Part shown: positions 1 through 8,258 of the stretch, one piece after another
Position numbering within the stretch: position 1 is the first letter of the stretch
Layout: every line of letters starts with the position of its first letter
IMG/VR virus record: IMGVR_UViG_3300043395_000572
Location: 1-23,335 of that record
Direction: 5' to 3' (one strand)
Source: a virus
Length of the DNA: 23,335 bases
Notes under the pieces: generated by a model
Seen by the model: the letters and a program-made list of their open reading frames with translations, nothing else
Told to the model about the DNA's origin: nothing
Databases searched by the model: none
Position numbers and translations under genes: made by a program

Positions 1-1
1 T

Positions 2-583
2 GTAACGCCTGCGGCGTCGAGTGGTACCCCGGGGAGCACTGTTGTAGTGAACCTCACTGGATACAGTGGGACTCCGACTAGCGTTACCTTCAAAAGCGTA
101 GCGTGTAGTTTTACTGGAAATAGCTCATCGATCACCGTTACCCTTCCCGCCCTCAGCGCGTTTGTAAATGGTGGGGCCCACGAGGCTACTCGTTGGGATA
201 CTAATTACGTTCTTCAAGTGAACGAGTCTGGTGGGAATGCTACCGCTAACTTCCAAATTGATCCCCCCGATACCGATGGACCGACGTACTGGTTCTACGC
301 AGCCGCTGCTGGCCCGTACCCGGGAGATACTCTTCATCCAACGGTCACCGCATCGGGAGATGACGTGTTCGTGGAAGTAACTGCTGGCACTGTATCCGCT
401 ATCGATACTTCAGGGTCTCCTTCGTTTACTGCGATTCCTGCGATTCTAAAGGTACGCATCTTTGATGCATCTGTTCCGAAGTGGAGTTCAGTTACTTCGT
501 GGACCTTCTCTGATACAGTCTCTCTTGGATCTTCCGTTCGCGGCGTCGGAACTGGTGCCGTTGGCAAACTAGGCGCAGCATAA
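2..583 (+). CDS. Beta-rich virion protein, 5' end outside window
   Basis: The frame is open from the first bases of the window, so this gene begins upstream. A GTG at 47 is only an internal possibility with no good ribosome binding site. The visible 193 residues are rich in Thr, Ser, Val and Gly with short alternating hydrophobic strands, as in Ig-like or fibre-type phage surface proteins. No signal peptide, membrane segment or catalytic motif is seen. Its stop codon overlaps the start of the tail fibre gene in a TAATG junction, so the two are probably translationally coupled and belong to the same adsorption block. I do not recognise a named family. A tail or baseplate-associated structural protein is inferred from composition and position. 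Confidence 0.6.
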   Translation, partial: VTPAASSGTPGSTVVVNLTGYSGTPTSVTFKSVACSFTGNSSSITVTLPALSAFVNGGAHEATRWDTNYVLQVNESGGNATANFQIDPPDTDGPTYWFYAAAAGPYPGDTLHPTVTASGDDVFVEVTAGTVSAIDTSGSPSFTAIPAILKVRIFDASVPKWSSVTSWTFSDTVSLGSSVRGVGTGAVGKLGAA

Positions 584-1716
584 TGGCTTTACAATATACC
601 CCTTCTAATATCGATTCAGGATTCCAAACTACGGAGTCCCTGAATCAGAACTTTGCTGACATCGAAGATGCGCTCACCGATGGCCTGTCGCGCTCTGGCG
701 CCAGCCCGAATGCAATGGGCGCTGATATCGATATGCAAGCGAATCGGATCTATAACCTTCCGAACGCTGTCAGTAACGGTGAACCTGTAACGTACCAGCA
801 GCTGGTCTCCCAGTTCGCCGGCGCTGTTGAGTTCACTGGGTACCTTCAGGAACTTCAGACGGCCACTGATGGCCAAACTTCGTTCACCCTTGGGAACCAG
901 TACACCCCGGGCCTTGGCGCTCTGCGTGTATTCGTGAACGGTCTTCATTATCCTCCGTCCGAGTACAGCGAGGTTGACGAAGAGACCGTTCTGTTCAGCT
1001 CTGCAATGACCGAGGGCGATGAAGTTGCATTCATCATCACTTCGTTCTCCGAGGCGAACTACGATACGGCAGCTACGGTAACGTACACCGATATCGATAA
1101 TAACAATACGAATCTCCAAACGTACCTCGACGCTCTGGCAGCAGATGTACTTCAGTACTATGATGCCACCGACGGCAATGTTCTCGTGGGGAACGGCACT
1201 ACGTTCGTGGAAGAGTCCGGCGCAACCGCGCGAGCAAGCCTCGGTCTTACGATTGGTACTCACGTACAAGCGTACGATGCGGATCTGACGAACCTCGCAG
1301 CGCCCGTTTCGATGTCTGAACTCGATGCAAGTACTCTTGCTGGCGACGATTCGCTGATTGTATACGATCTCTCCGCTACGGCATACAAGAAGGTCCCTCT
1401 TCAATCTATGGGCTCTCGTGTGCAGGCAGCAGCCACCCAGACTCTCGCTATCGATGACGGGAACTCCTTGATGGTAAACACGGGTGCTAGCACGTACACT
1501 GTGACTGTCCCTCCGAATGCATCTGTTGCATTCCCGATTGGAACCGAACTCGGTTTCCTGTGTCAGTCCACGGGCAAGATCACTCTCGCTCAGGGCGCTG
1601 GCGTGACCATCACGTCGCTCTCCTCGTACAAGAGCGTGAAGGCTAGCGGCGGTGCAGCGTACCTTGTTAAGACTGCTACGAACACGTGGCATCTCGCTGG
1701 GGACCTTGAAGCGTAA
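583..1716 (+). CDS. Tail fibre protein
   Basis: A 377-residue protein with the build of podovirus and siphovirus tail fibres. Near the N-terminus is the LNQNFADIEDAL segment (about residues 20-31), followed by a DIDMQANRIYNLPNAV-type segment (about 49-64) that recurs in many phage fibres. The middle has a TARASLGLTIGTHVQAYDADL-like stretch (about 215-235), also common in fibres. The C-terminal 90 residues resemble a widespread fibre tip domain with strands around FPIGTELGFLCQSTGKITL and an ending of the type NTWHLAGDLEA. No enzyme motif is visible. The ATG overlaps the previous stop (TAATG), and the stop overlaps the next start in the same way. Role in host attachment is inferred from these motifs and from the neighbouring spike gene. 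Confidence 0.8.
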   Translation: MALQYTPSNIDSGFQTTESLNQNFADIEDALTDGLSRSGASPNAMGADIDMQANRIYNLPNAVSNGEPVTYQQLVSQFAGAVEFTGYLQELQTATDGQTSFTLGNQYTPGLGALRVFVNGLHYPPSEYSEVDEETVLFSSAMTEGDEVAFIITSFSEANYDTAATVTYTDIDNNNTNLQTYLDALAADVLQYYDATDGNVLVGNGTTFVEESGATARASLGLTIGTHVQAYDADLTNLAAPVSMSELDASTLAGDDSLIVYDLSATAYKKVPLQSMGSRVQAAATQTLAIDDGNSLMVNTGASTYTVTVPPNASVAFPIGTELGFLCQSTGKITLAQGAGVTITSLSSYKSVKASGGAAYLVKTATNTWHLAGDLEA

Positions 1717-2183
1717 TGAAGTTGAAGTCTCTCATAGTTGGACACGGGAAGTCTACCGTTCCTAGTGGCCCTGTAATTGCGTACTCGAACCGAACTATCA
1801 CGGCCAGTCATGTAGGCCCCGGCGGTCGTCAGTTCGCAATGACGTACCAAGGCGACGGCACGATCTACTATAACACGTGGGATAACTTTGATCCGGGCGA
1901 TTCTCTTGTTCTCTCCCCCGCACATCTAGCAACCGAGTGGCTGGTTAATACAGAAGATCCGGCCGACTGGGAGATCAAGGCTACTTGGACAGGCACTGCC
2001 CCAGATAGCCATTTTTCAAACACCTGGGAAGATATAGCAAGCGGCGGACTTTTTGCATGGACTCGCGGAAGTCCCGGTACTACTACTTGTACTCTTGCGA
2101 TTTCTTTTAGAAGTACGCTCGATCCGGGAACTGTGTACACCTTTTCAAACATTCAAGTTAGCTATACGCTGACTGCTGGTTAA
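1716..2183 (+). CDS. Small unknown protein between fibre and spike
   Basis: A 155-residue protein, beta-rich with several Trp residues, without a signal peptide or membrane segment. I do not recognise a family. It starts at an ATG overlapping the fibre stop (TAATG) and ends five bases before the spike gene, so it is made together with the two receptor-binding candidates. Repeated short strands with Trp-Thr pairs (ATWTGTAPD, NTWEDIA) look like a compact beta-sandwich. Small genes in this position often encode a fibre accessory, a fibre chaperone or a second tip subunit, but nothing in the sequence separates these options. A cell-surface or virion-surface role is inferred from context only. Confidence 0.65.
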   Translation: MKLKSLIVGHGKSTVPSGPVIAYSNRTITASHVGPGGRQFAMTYQGDGTIYYNTWDNFDPGDSLVLSPAHLATEWLVNTEDPADWEIKATWTGTAPDSHFSNTWEDIASGGLFAWTRGSPGTTTCTLAISFRSTLDPGTVYTFSNIQVSYTLTAG

Positions 2184-2188
2184 TACAT

Positions 2189-3859
2189 ATGACACAAGCA
2201 AGACTTAACGTAGAAAAGCTTCGGTACTTCGATCTCACCGATGAAGAAGTTACGGCGAACATCACAAGCGTAGACTGGGGTTATCCGGCCGGCGACATCC
2301 GTCGATATGGCGCTGTCTCTGGCGACGATTGTACTGTCGCTTTCAATACTGCCTGTAATCTCACTGGCAGCATCTACGTTCCTTCGGGCACGTGGACTGT
2401 AGACCCGGACGCAATCACTCTGAAATCCGATACGCGCCTGTACGGCGATGGATGGTCGAGCAAGATCGTACTCGCCTCTGCAGGTAAATGTATCAAGAAC
2501 GTACACTGGGGTACGACTACGGCACAAGATTCGAACATCATCATTGAGAACTTGATGATCGATGGCGGAGACTTCTCGTCTACCGCTGTACCGACGATCG
2601 CTCTGAAGTACGTTAAGAACTGTCTTATTAAGAATGTTCTCATTAAGGACGCTGCTACCCAAGCAATCCTTGTAGCAGGTCTTCTGGATACTAGCGTTCA
2701 TTATCCATCTGAGTACGTAACGGTTGAGAACTGTCGCGTAGATGGTACGAATGGTACCGGTATCACATTCTTTGGCGAATGTAAGTACTGCAAGAGTATC
2801 GGGAACGTGGTTATTAACCACGAAGACGATGCCTTCGCATTCGACGCAGAGACCTCTACTGCATGTTATGGGAACTCCAGCATCGGAGATACCACGTACA
2901 ACGGCCTTGAGAATGATCCTGCAGCTGGCGGACGTGGTCTTGAACTCGGCGGTCAACGTCAGTTCACCTGTACTGGATTCAGCACGCGTACTCTCGCAAG
3001 CAGTGGTATTGTACTTGAGTACGGCACTGGCGGTTCTACCGCATGCGATAACGTAGTAATCAGCGGGTTCAACATCTATGGCGCTGGTACTCTTGATACT
3101 GACGCTGACTCGATTGGATACGGGATTAACATCGGCCGTGTAAGCGGTTTGATGCTGACCTCTGGACAAGTGATTGGGTCGCAAGATAACGGTGTACATG
3201 TTGCAAGTACCGCTGCAAAGGTTGTGATCTCTGACGTCATCGCTGCCAGCAATGGTGGCCATGGTATTAACGTAACGGCAAATGGTACCTCTGTATCCGA
3301 CTGCCGATGCTACTCTAATACTACCCACGGCATCATCATTAACAACGCCGACTACTGCCAAGTATATGATAACGTTTGCTTCGACAACGGATCTGACGGT
3401 ATTCGTGGTGCTGACTCAGATTACATTGTGATCTCTGGGAACCACTGCTACGATAGCGGTGCTGCTACTCAGGACAATGGAATCTATATCTCGAACTGTG
3501 ACCGGTCTACTGTATCTTGGAATACCGCTCACGGGAACGTAACCGATCAGATCGTGCCGCAGAACTTCGGCCCGTCTACCGACTCTACGTACATCACGAT
3601 GTGTGGGAACGTCCGCGATCTCGGCGCGAGCTTGAAGGGATCGGCAACGATCTCGAGCGGCCAGTCGAACGTAACCGTTACTAACGCTAACGTTACTCTT
3701 GGATCGGTTATCACAATCACCCCGACGAATGCAACCATGGCTGCCGCAGTGGCTGCTGCTAACGGGATGTATGTAACTAAGGTTAACAAGACGTCGTTCA
3801 CTTGTACTGTAACTTCTGCCCTTGGAGCAGATGGCACGTTCGATTATGTAATAATGTAA
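2189..3859 (+). CDS. Tail spike with right-handed beta-helix (pectate lyase-like fold)
   Basis: A 556-residue protein. Residues about 36-100 match the opening of the pectate-lyase-3 / spike type: GDIRRYGAVSGDDCTVAF, then IYVPSGTW and LYGDGWSSKIV. From about 110 to 470 it is a ladder of short turns of the form NCLIKNVLIKD, NCRVDGTNGTG, GHGINV, HGIIINNADYCQVYDN and NGIYISNC, the repeat pattern of a parallel beta-helix. The last 75 residues form a separate module (GSATISSGQSNVTVTN to FDYVIM) of a kind found at many phage fibre ends, probably for trimerisation or attachment. Such spikes usually bind or cut capsular or O-antigen polysaccharide. The catalytic residues cannot be assigned by eye because they vary between spikes. 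The N-terminus is short, so a separate virion-anchoring part may be minimal. The Shine-Dalgarno site is weak, suggesting coupling to the upstream gene. Confidence 0.82.
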   Translation: MTQARLNVEKLRYFDLTDEEVTANITSVDWGYPAGDIRRYGAVSGDDCTVAFNTACNLTGSIYVPSGTWTVDPDAITLKSDTRLYGDGWSSKIVLASAGKCIKNVHWGTTTAQDSNIIIENLMIDGGDFSSTAVPTIALKYVKNCLIKNVLIKDAATQAILVAGLLDTSVHYPSEYVTVENCRVDGTNGTGITFFGECKYCKSIGNVVINHEDDAFAFDAETSTACYGNSSIGDTTYNGLENDPAAGGRGLELGGQRQFTCTGFSTRTLASSGIVLEYGTGGSTACDNVVISGFNIYGAGTLDTDADSIGYGINIGRVSGLMLTSGQVIGSQDNGVHVASTAAKVVISDVIAASNGGHGINVTANGTSVSDCRCYSNTTHGIIINNADYCQVYDNVCFDNGSDGIRGADSDYIVISGNHCYDSGAATQDNGIYISNCDRSTVSWNTAHGNVTDQIVPQNFGPSTDSTYITMCGNVRDLGASLKGSATISSGQSNVTVTNANVTLGSVITITPTNATMAAAVAAANGMYVTKVNKTSFTCTVTSALGADGTFDYVIM

Positions 3860-4350
3860 TGGATACTTCTAAGTTCTACTACAGTGATGGCGTTCCGTTC
3901 CATGGGATCTTTCGAGAGGTTCCGCTCTCCGGCCAATGGATTAAGAACGAACCGAAAGAGCCAGTGTACACCACTAAGCATGAAGATGATGACCTCCCTT
4001 CTGCTTATAAAATCTATATGGATTGCGTTAATGAGTACGAAGCGGCAGTAGCCCTCACCCCATCGTGGGAGTACTGGAAGAATATGCTGAAGATCTGTGT
4101 TAAGATCCGGCGCGTTATCGAGGACTGGCGCGAAGAGAAGTACCAACGGGATCAGGCTATTGCTCGCCGACTTCTGTGGGATGCCGCACAGAAAGGGAAT
4201 GTCTCGGCACAGAAACTTCTGTACGAAGCCCGTAAAGAAGAGCGCGAACAAAAGATTCGCGAAAAGATTCAACAAGATCAGTCGACTAAAGAAACTGAAA
4301 TGCTCGAGAATAGGCTTGCGCGCCTATCGGAACTTAAGATCGTTAAATGA
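3859..4350 (+). CDS. Candidate terminase small subunit
   Basis: A 163-residue, mostly helical and highly charged protein ending four bases into the large terminase gene (ATGA overlap), the usual place for a small terminase. The ATG at 3859 overlaps the spike stop (TAATG). An upstream in-frame ATG at 3802 would overlap the spike by 58 bases and add an unlikely Cys-rich leader, so it was not used. Residues about 71-127 form helices, with LLWDAAQKGNVSAQKLLYEA (about 105-124) resembling the helical repeat seen in small terminases; the remainder is a charged coiled coil. The small subunit recognises the phage DNA end and delivers it to the large subunit. I see no clear N-terminal helix-turn-helix, so the assignment rests mainly on position and helical character. 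Confidence 0.6.
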   Translation: MDTSKFYYSDGVPFHGIFREVPLSGQWIKNEPKEPVYTTKHEDDDLPSAYKIYMDCVNEYEAAVALTPSWEYWKNMLKICVKIRRVIEDWREEKYQRDQAIARRLLWDAAQKGNVSAQKLLYEARKEEREQKIREKIQQDQSTKETEMLENRLARLSELKIVK

Positions 4351-5966
4351 CTCCGGAACTCCTGAAGCTTCATAAACAGAAGCGGGCGTACCAGCAAGAG
4401 ATCATCGAGGCTTGCGAGAACAACCTTTATGCTTTTGCGACTACAATCAATCCCGCGTATCTGTACGGCGATATCCATCGCGATGTATTCGCATGGCTGT
4501 CTGCCCCTGACGCTAATGAGCGTCAGCTTCTATTGCTTCCTCGCGGTCACCTCAAGAGTCATTGTATCGCGGTGTATTGCACTTGGAAGATCACGTATGA
4601 GCCGTGGACTACAATAGTTTATCTAGCGTCACAGGACGATCTGGCTAAAGCCCAGCTGTTTGCAATCAAACAGATGATGACTTCTGATATCTATACATCT
4701 CTTTGGCCTGAGATGTTCTCTGAACAACGAGGTATTAAAGGTGAGAGAGGTACGTGGTCCGCTTTCGCGTTCGATGTTGACCATCCATCTCGGAGAGAAA
4801 GAAGCATCCGAGATCACACGATGCTCATTAAGACTGTCAAGAGTAATGCCCACGGTTTGCACTGCGATGGTCTTATCTTTGATGATGTGGTTGTCCCCAT
4901 TTTCGCTGACACTGCCACTGGCAGGGGAGAACTTGCTAGGTCTCTTGGGTATTATAGCTCTATCCTTAATGCTGGTGGATGGATCAAGGCTGTTGGCACG
5001 CGGTATCATCCGGAGGATGCGTACCAATCGATGATTGATGCCACTATCCCTCAATGGAATGAAGAGAAGCAAGACTTCGAAGGAGAAATTCCGGCATGGG
5101 ATGTAATGGAGAAAGTTGTTGAGGACTCCCCTCAGCGCTTAGGCACTGGTAAATTCCTGTGGCCTAGGACCGAATGCCCCAATACAGGGAAGTGGTTCGG
5201 CTTTGATATCAAAGAACTTTCTAAGATTAAAGCAGATTACGTATCCCACCAAGGATTGATTCATTTCTTTTCCCAGTACTATAACGATCCGAACGATGTT
5301 GGTACGCAGCGGATTAGCAGGAGCCTGTTTCAATACTATGATTCGAAATACCTTACTGTCCGGAATGACAAGATTTACTTCCAAAATAAAAAGCTTAACG
5401 TTTACGCCGCAATGGATGTGGCGTGGTCTGAGAGCGAGCGGGCAGACTATACAGCTATTGCTGTTATCGGTATTGATTCCGACGGTTTCATTTATGTGCT
5501 GGAGCTTGACCGCTTTAGAACATCTGACTTCCTCACTTACTACGAGCGTATCGCGGCGATGCACCGACGATGGTTCTTCCGTCAGCTCATTGTCGAAACA
5601 AATGCGGCGGGATCTCTCGTTGCACAAGAAGTTGAAAATTTTATCCGTAGAAACGGAGACTCTCTTGTTGTGGTTAGACGCGCCAAAAATAGCAGAAGCG
5701 GTAGTAAAGTTGAGAACTGGGCAGCAGTCCTTGAACCAAAGTACCACGGCAAAGGTGTACTACATTACTCCGGAGGACTTATCCCGGCACTCGAAGAAGA
5801 GCTAATGTCGGCTAAGCCGCGTCACGACGACCTCAAAGATGCTCTGACTGCCGCTATGAGTATCGCTAAACCCCCCTCTGCTGGACGTGGAGTGGACTAC
5901 GATAATCTGAACTCCCGCTCAAACGTGGTTGTTGGGCGGTTCGGCGGACGAGTACGCAGTAGATGA
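4347..5966 (+). CDS. terL: Terminase large subunit
   Basis: A 539-residue packaging motor: an ATPase that drives DNA into the procapsid joined to a nuclease that cuts the concatemer. The ATPase part shows a variant Walker A loop LLPRGHLKSH (about residues 63-72) and a Walker B segment DGLIFDD (about 174-180). The RuvC/RNase H-like nuclease part shows the three expected acidic positions: Asp in AAMDVAWSE (about 357), Glu in IVETNAAG (about 417) and Asp in RHDDLKDAL (about 494-498). The length is normal for the family. It starts in an ATGA overlap with the candidate small subunit and ends in an ATGA overlap with a small membrane protein, then portal, so motor and portal are co-translated. Unlike T7, the terminase precedes the head genes. 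Confidence 0.96.
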   Translation: MTPELLKLHKQKRAYQQEIIEACENNLYAFATTINPAYLYGDIHRDVFAWLSAPDANERQLLLLPRGHLKSHCIAVYCTWKITYEPWTTIVYLASQDDLAKAQLFAIKQMMTSDIYTSLWPEMFSEQRGIKGERGTWSAFAFDVDHPSRRERSIRDHTMLIKTVKSNAHGLHCDGLIFDDVVVPIFADTATGRGELARSLGYYSSILNAGGWIKAVGTRYHPEDAYQSMIDATIPQWNEEKQDFEGEIPAWDVMEKVVEDSPQRLGTGKFLWPRTECPNTGKWFGFDIKELSKIKADYVSHQGLIHFFSQYYNDPNDVGTQRISRSLFQYYDSKYLTVRNDKIYFQNKKLNVYAAMDVAWSESERADYTAIAVIGIDSDGFIYVLELDRFRTSDFLTYYERIAAMHRRWFFRQLIVETNAAGSLVAQEVENFIRRNGDSLVVVRRAKNSRSGSKVENWAAVLEPKYHGKGVLHYSGGLIPALEEELMSAKPRHDDLKDALTAAMSIAKPPSAGRGVDYDNLNSRSNVVVGRFGGRVRSR

Positions 5967-6250
5967 ATGAAGTTACCCATTCCGATATTATACGGCGGGT
6001 AGAGAAAGTAGAAGTAGATATAGCAGTATTAAGTTCTCAGTTCGGTAGGCATAATGATGACATGAAGACTCTACTTAAGAAAGTAGACGATGTCAAAGAT
6101 ACTACTATTAATAAGCTTGAGAATCTTAGAGATATCACTGAAGCAAATGGGAATACGGCCCGACAAGCAAAGACCCTTGTTCTAGCTGTTCCCTCTGTCA
6201 TAGCCGGTATATACACATTAATACAAATTATTGAAGCGATGCATAAATGA
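5963..6250 (+). CDS. Small coiled-coil protein with C-terminal membrane segment, possible holin-type protein
   Basis: A 95-residue protein. Residues 1-65 are a charged heptad-like helix (RRVEKVEVDIAVLSSQ, DMKTLLKKVDDVKDTTIN), and residues about 71-92 form one hydrophobic segment (TLVLAVPSVIAGIYTLIQII) followed by a short tail. This layout resembles XhlA-like haemolysin/holin-accessory proteins and the single-span holins that T7-like phages place next to the large terminase gene. It overlaps terminase and portal by four bases on each side, so it is expressed with the head genes. Holins set the time of lysis by permeabilising the inner membrane. No endolysin or spanin is in the window to confirm a lysis cassette. 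Alternatively it could be a membrane-linked assembly factor. Confidence 0.55.
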   Translation: MNEVTHSDIIRRVEKVEVDIAVLSSQFGRHNDDMKTLLKKVDDVKDTTINKLENLRDITEANGNTARQAKTLVLAVPSVIAGIYTLIQIIEAMHK

Positions 6251-8016
6251 GCGGTGCGAATACACTAGATTTTGAATTGATTCCTGAGCAGCCGATCGCT
6301 ACTGAGATCGCCGGTCTCTGGAATACATGGAACGGCGCACGCTCTGAGTGGCGGGCACGCGTAGAAGAAAATAAGAAGTACGTGTATGCTACTAGCACAC
6401 GAGAAACTACGAACGTAGTTAACGCACATGCGCATAGTACGCACATCCCGAAGGTTGCGCAGATCTTTGATAACCTCTCTGCGAACTACATGAGTGCATT
6501 ATTTCCTCATGAAGACTGGTTGAAATTCCAAGGGCATGATCCGCAAGCTGAGGCTTTCGATAAGAAGCAGGCTGTTCTTGCCTACATTCAAACAAAGCAC
6601 CGCATGAACGGCTTTGAAAATGAAGTTCAAAAGCTAATTAATGACTGGATTCTATACGGTAACTGCTTCGCCGGTATCACTTATGTACAAGAATACCATG
6701 TAAATCCTGAGTCAGGCGAAGCAATTCAGGGGTACGTCGGGCCCAAAGTGTACCGAATCTCCCCGGATGACATTGTTTTTAATCCGCTAGCGACTGATTT
6801 TAAGTCCACTCCCAAAATTATCCACTGTTTGAAGACGCTCGGCGAGCTTCACAGGGACCTTGAAGAGAATCCTACGCTTGGATACTCTCGCGAAATCATT
6901 AATACAGTTACTAAGCATCGTGAAATCCTCAAAAATTTCACCGATACGTCAATCAATAAGCACATCCAGATGCAATACGACGGCTTTGGCAGTGCATCTG
7001 TGTACTTCAAGTCTGGATACGTCGAGATTCTTGAGTTCTACGGCGATATTTACGACACTAGTGAAGGCGTATTCTACAAAAATCACGTAATTACTGTAGT
7101 TGACAGGATGTATGTGATTCGAAATGAACCTTTGAACACGTGGAGCGGGCGTCCATACATTCATCACTGTGGATGGAGGCTCCGCCCCGACAATCTGTGG
7201 GCAATGGGCCCGCTTGATAACCTAGTGGGCATGCAATACCTGATTGACCACCTCGAGAATGCTCGCGCTGATGCATTCGATCAGATGATTGACCCTGATA
7301 GAGTGATCAAAGGTGACGTAGACATCGAAAACCGTGGGGGCGCGGTCGATTACTACGTGAATGACCCGAGTATTGGTGGAGATGTTCGATATCTCGCGCC
7401 TGATACCACTGTAATGAATGCTGATTTCCAGATCCAGCGCAAAGAACAGCAGATGGAAGAGTACGCTGGTGCTCCTCGTGAGGCTATGGGCATCCGTACC
7501 CCCGGCGAGAAGACGGCATTCGAAGTTAACTCTTTGCAGAACGCTGCAGGCCGTATATTCCAGAATAAGACTCAGTATTTCGAATCTGAATTCCTTGAAA
7601 AAGTAATTAACGACGAGATAGAAATCTCTCGATTGAATATCGACGGCACTGATCTTGTTCGTATCATAGATGACGACTTCGGCGTCACTGAGTTCCTGCA
7701 AATAACCAAAGCAGATCTCGCATCTAATGGAACTCTAGTTCCCATTGGCGCTCGACACTTTGCACGAGAAGCTACGCTAGTACAGAATCTGATGCAATTC
7801 AGCCAAGCTATGGCTGGCGATCCAATGCTGCAGCAACACTTCCCCGCTGAGAATCTTGCACGAGCTTGGGAGGATCTCCTCGGCTTCAAGCGGCTTGAAC
7901 TCTTTAAGAAGTACGGTCGCATTGAAGAACAGCTTGAATTAGCTAGACTACAGTCTGCAGCACAAGAACAATTAGCCGTAGAGCAAGCGGCAGTAAGTCC
8001 GGAAGAGATGCCTTGA
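6247..8016 (+). CDS. Portal (head-tail connector) protein
   Basis: A 589-residue protein of the podovirus head-to-tail connecting type. The N-terminal third carries RSEWRARVEENKKYVYAT and ALFPHEDWLKFQGHDP. The middle has GPLDNLVGMQYLIDHLENA (about residues 321-339), and the next part has TPGEKTAFEVNSLQNAAGR (about 418-436) followed by IFQNKTQYFESEFLEK, both hallmarks of T7-like and marine podovirus portals. The C-terminus is helical and Gln/Glu-rich, as expected for the crown or barrel. Twelve copies form the ring at one capsid vertex where the terminase docks and through which DNA enters and leaves. Scaffold and coat follow shortly. It begins in an ATGA overlap with the upstream membrane protein. 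Confidence 0.94.
   Translation: MSGANTLDFELIPEQPIATEIAGLWNTWNGARSEWRARVEENKKYVYATSTRETTNVVNAHAHSTHIPKVAQIFDNLSANYMSALFPHEDWLKFQGHDPQAEAFDKKQAVLAYIQTKHRMNGFENEVQKLINDWILYGNCFAGITYVQEYHVNPESGEAIQGYVGPKVYRISPDDIVFNPLATDFKSTPKIIHCLKTLGELHRDLEENPTLGYSREIINTVTKHREILKNFTDTSINKHIQMQYDGFGSASVYFKSGYVEILEFYGDIYDTSEGVFYKNHVITVVDRMYVIRNEPLNTWSGRPYIHHCGWRLRPDNLWAMGPLDNLVGMQYLIDHLENARADAFDQMIDPDRVIKGDVDIENRGGAVDYYVNDPSIGGDVRYLAPDTTVMNADFQIQRKEQQMEEYAGAPREAMGIRTPGEKTAFEVNSLQNAAGRIFQNKTQYFESEFLEKVINDEIEISRLNIDGTDLVRIIDDDFGVTEFLQITKADLASNGTLVPIGARHFAREATLVQNLMQFSQAMAGDPMLQQHFPAENLARAWEDLLGFKRLELFKKYGRIEEQLELARLQSAAQEQLAVEQAAVSPEEMP
8001..8007 (+). promoter_or_regulatory. Ribosome binding site for TTG-started gene
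   Basis: GGAAGAG lies five bases before the TTG at 8013, inside the portal 3' end. It supports this rare start codon, because the frame contains no other ATG at all. Confidence 0.5.
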
Positions 8017-8258
8017 GAATTTCAACACTCCTCTCTCGTGGACTGACTGAAGAACAACTGAAGCAGCTTGAGAAAGAAATCAAAGGAAGCGTACTAGCCA
8101 AGCAGCTACGTACCTTTCTTCGTGAAGAGATCGAAAGATCTTATAAAGCAGAGGAATCTTTGGAGCACGACTCTCTTCCTCTTTATTTAAAGGAGGTCGG
8201 GGCTAGACGAGGGCACCGACAAGTACTCCATCTTATTCTCGATGAGGAATCGAAATGA
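8013..8258 (+). CDS. Small charged protein of unknown function, TTG start
   Basis: An 81-residue helical protein rich in Lys, Arg and Glu, with no Met after the start and no membrane segment. I do not recognise it. The only plausible start is TTG, in a TTGA overlap with the portal stop and preceded by GGAAGAG. The end overlaps the scaffold start by four bases (ATGA). Its place between portal and scaffold suggests a helper of head assembly or a minor virion protein, but this is inference. A full Shine-Dalgarno string AAAGGAGGT lies inside it at 8189-8197 without a start codon at suitable distance. Confidence 0.65.
   Translation: MRISTLLSRGLTEEQLKQLEKEIKGSVLAKQLRTFLREEIERSYKAEESLEHDSLPLYLKEVGARRGHRQVLHLILDEESK

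Noticed and set aside
616-1692. 358-codon minus-strand frame opposite the tail fibre
   Set aside because: Shadow of a codon-biased sense gene; the sense strand has fibre motifs and coupled starts, the antisense product is low-complexity and Arg/Val/Ser-rich.
2180-3361. 393-codon minus-strand frame opposite the tail spike
   Set aside because: Same shadow effect; the sense frame has a clear beta-helix repeat pattern, the antisense product resembles nothing.
4914-4926. Short inverted repeat CTGCCA-C-TGGCAG in the large terminase gene
   Set aside because: One-base loop, inside conserved coding sequence, no flanking signal; likely chance.
5296-5805. 169-codon plus-strand frame inside the large terminase, with a hydrophobic stretch
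   Set aside because: No Shine-Dalgarno site before its ATG, it covers conserved nuclease motifs of the terminase, and the opposite strand is also open there, which suggests composition rather than coding.
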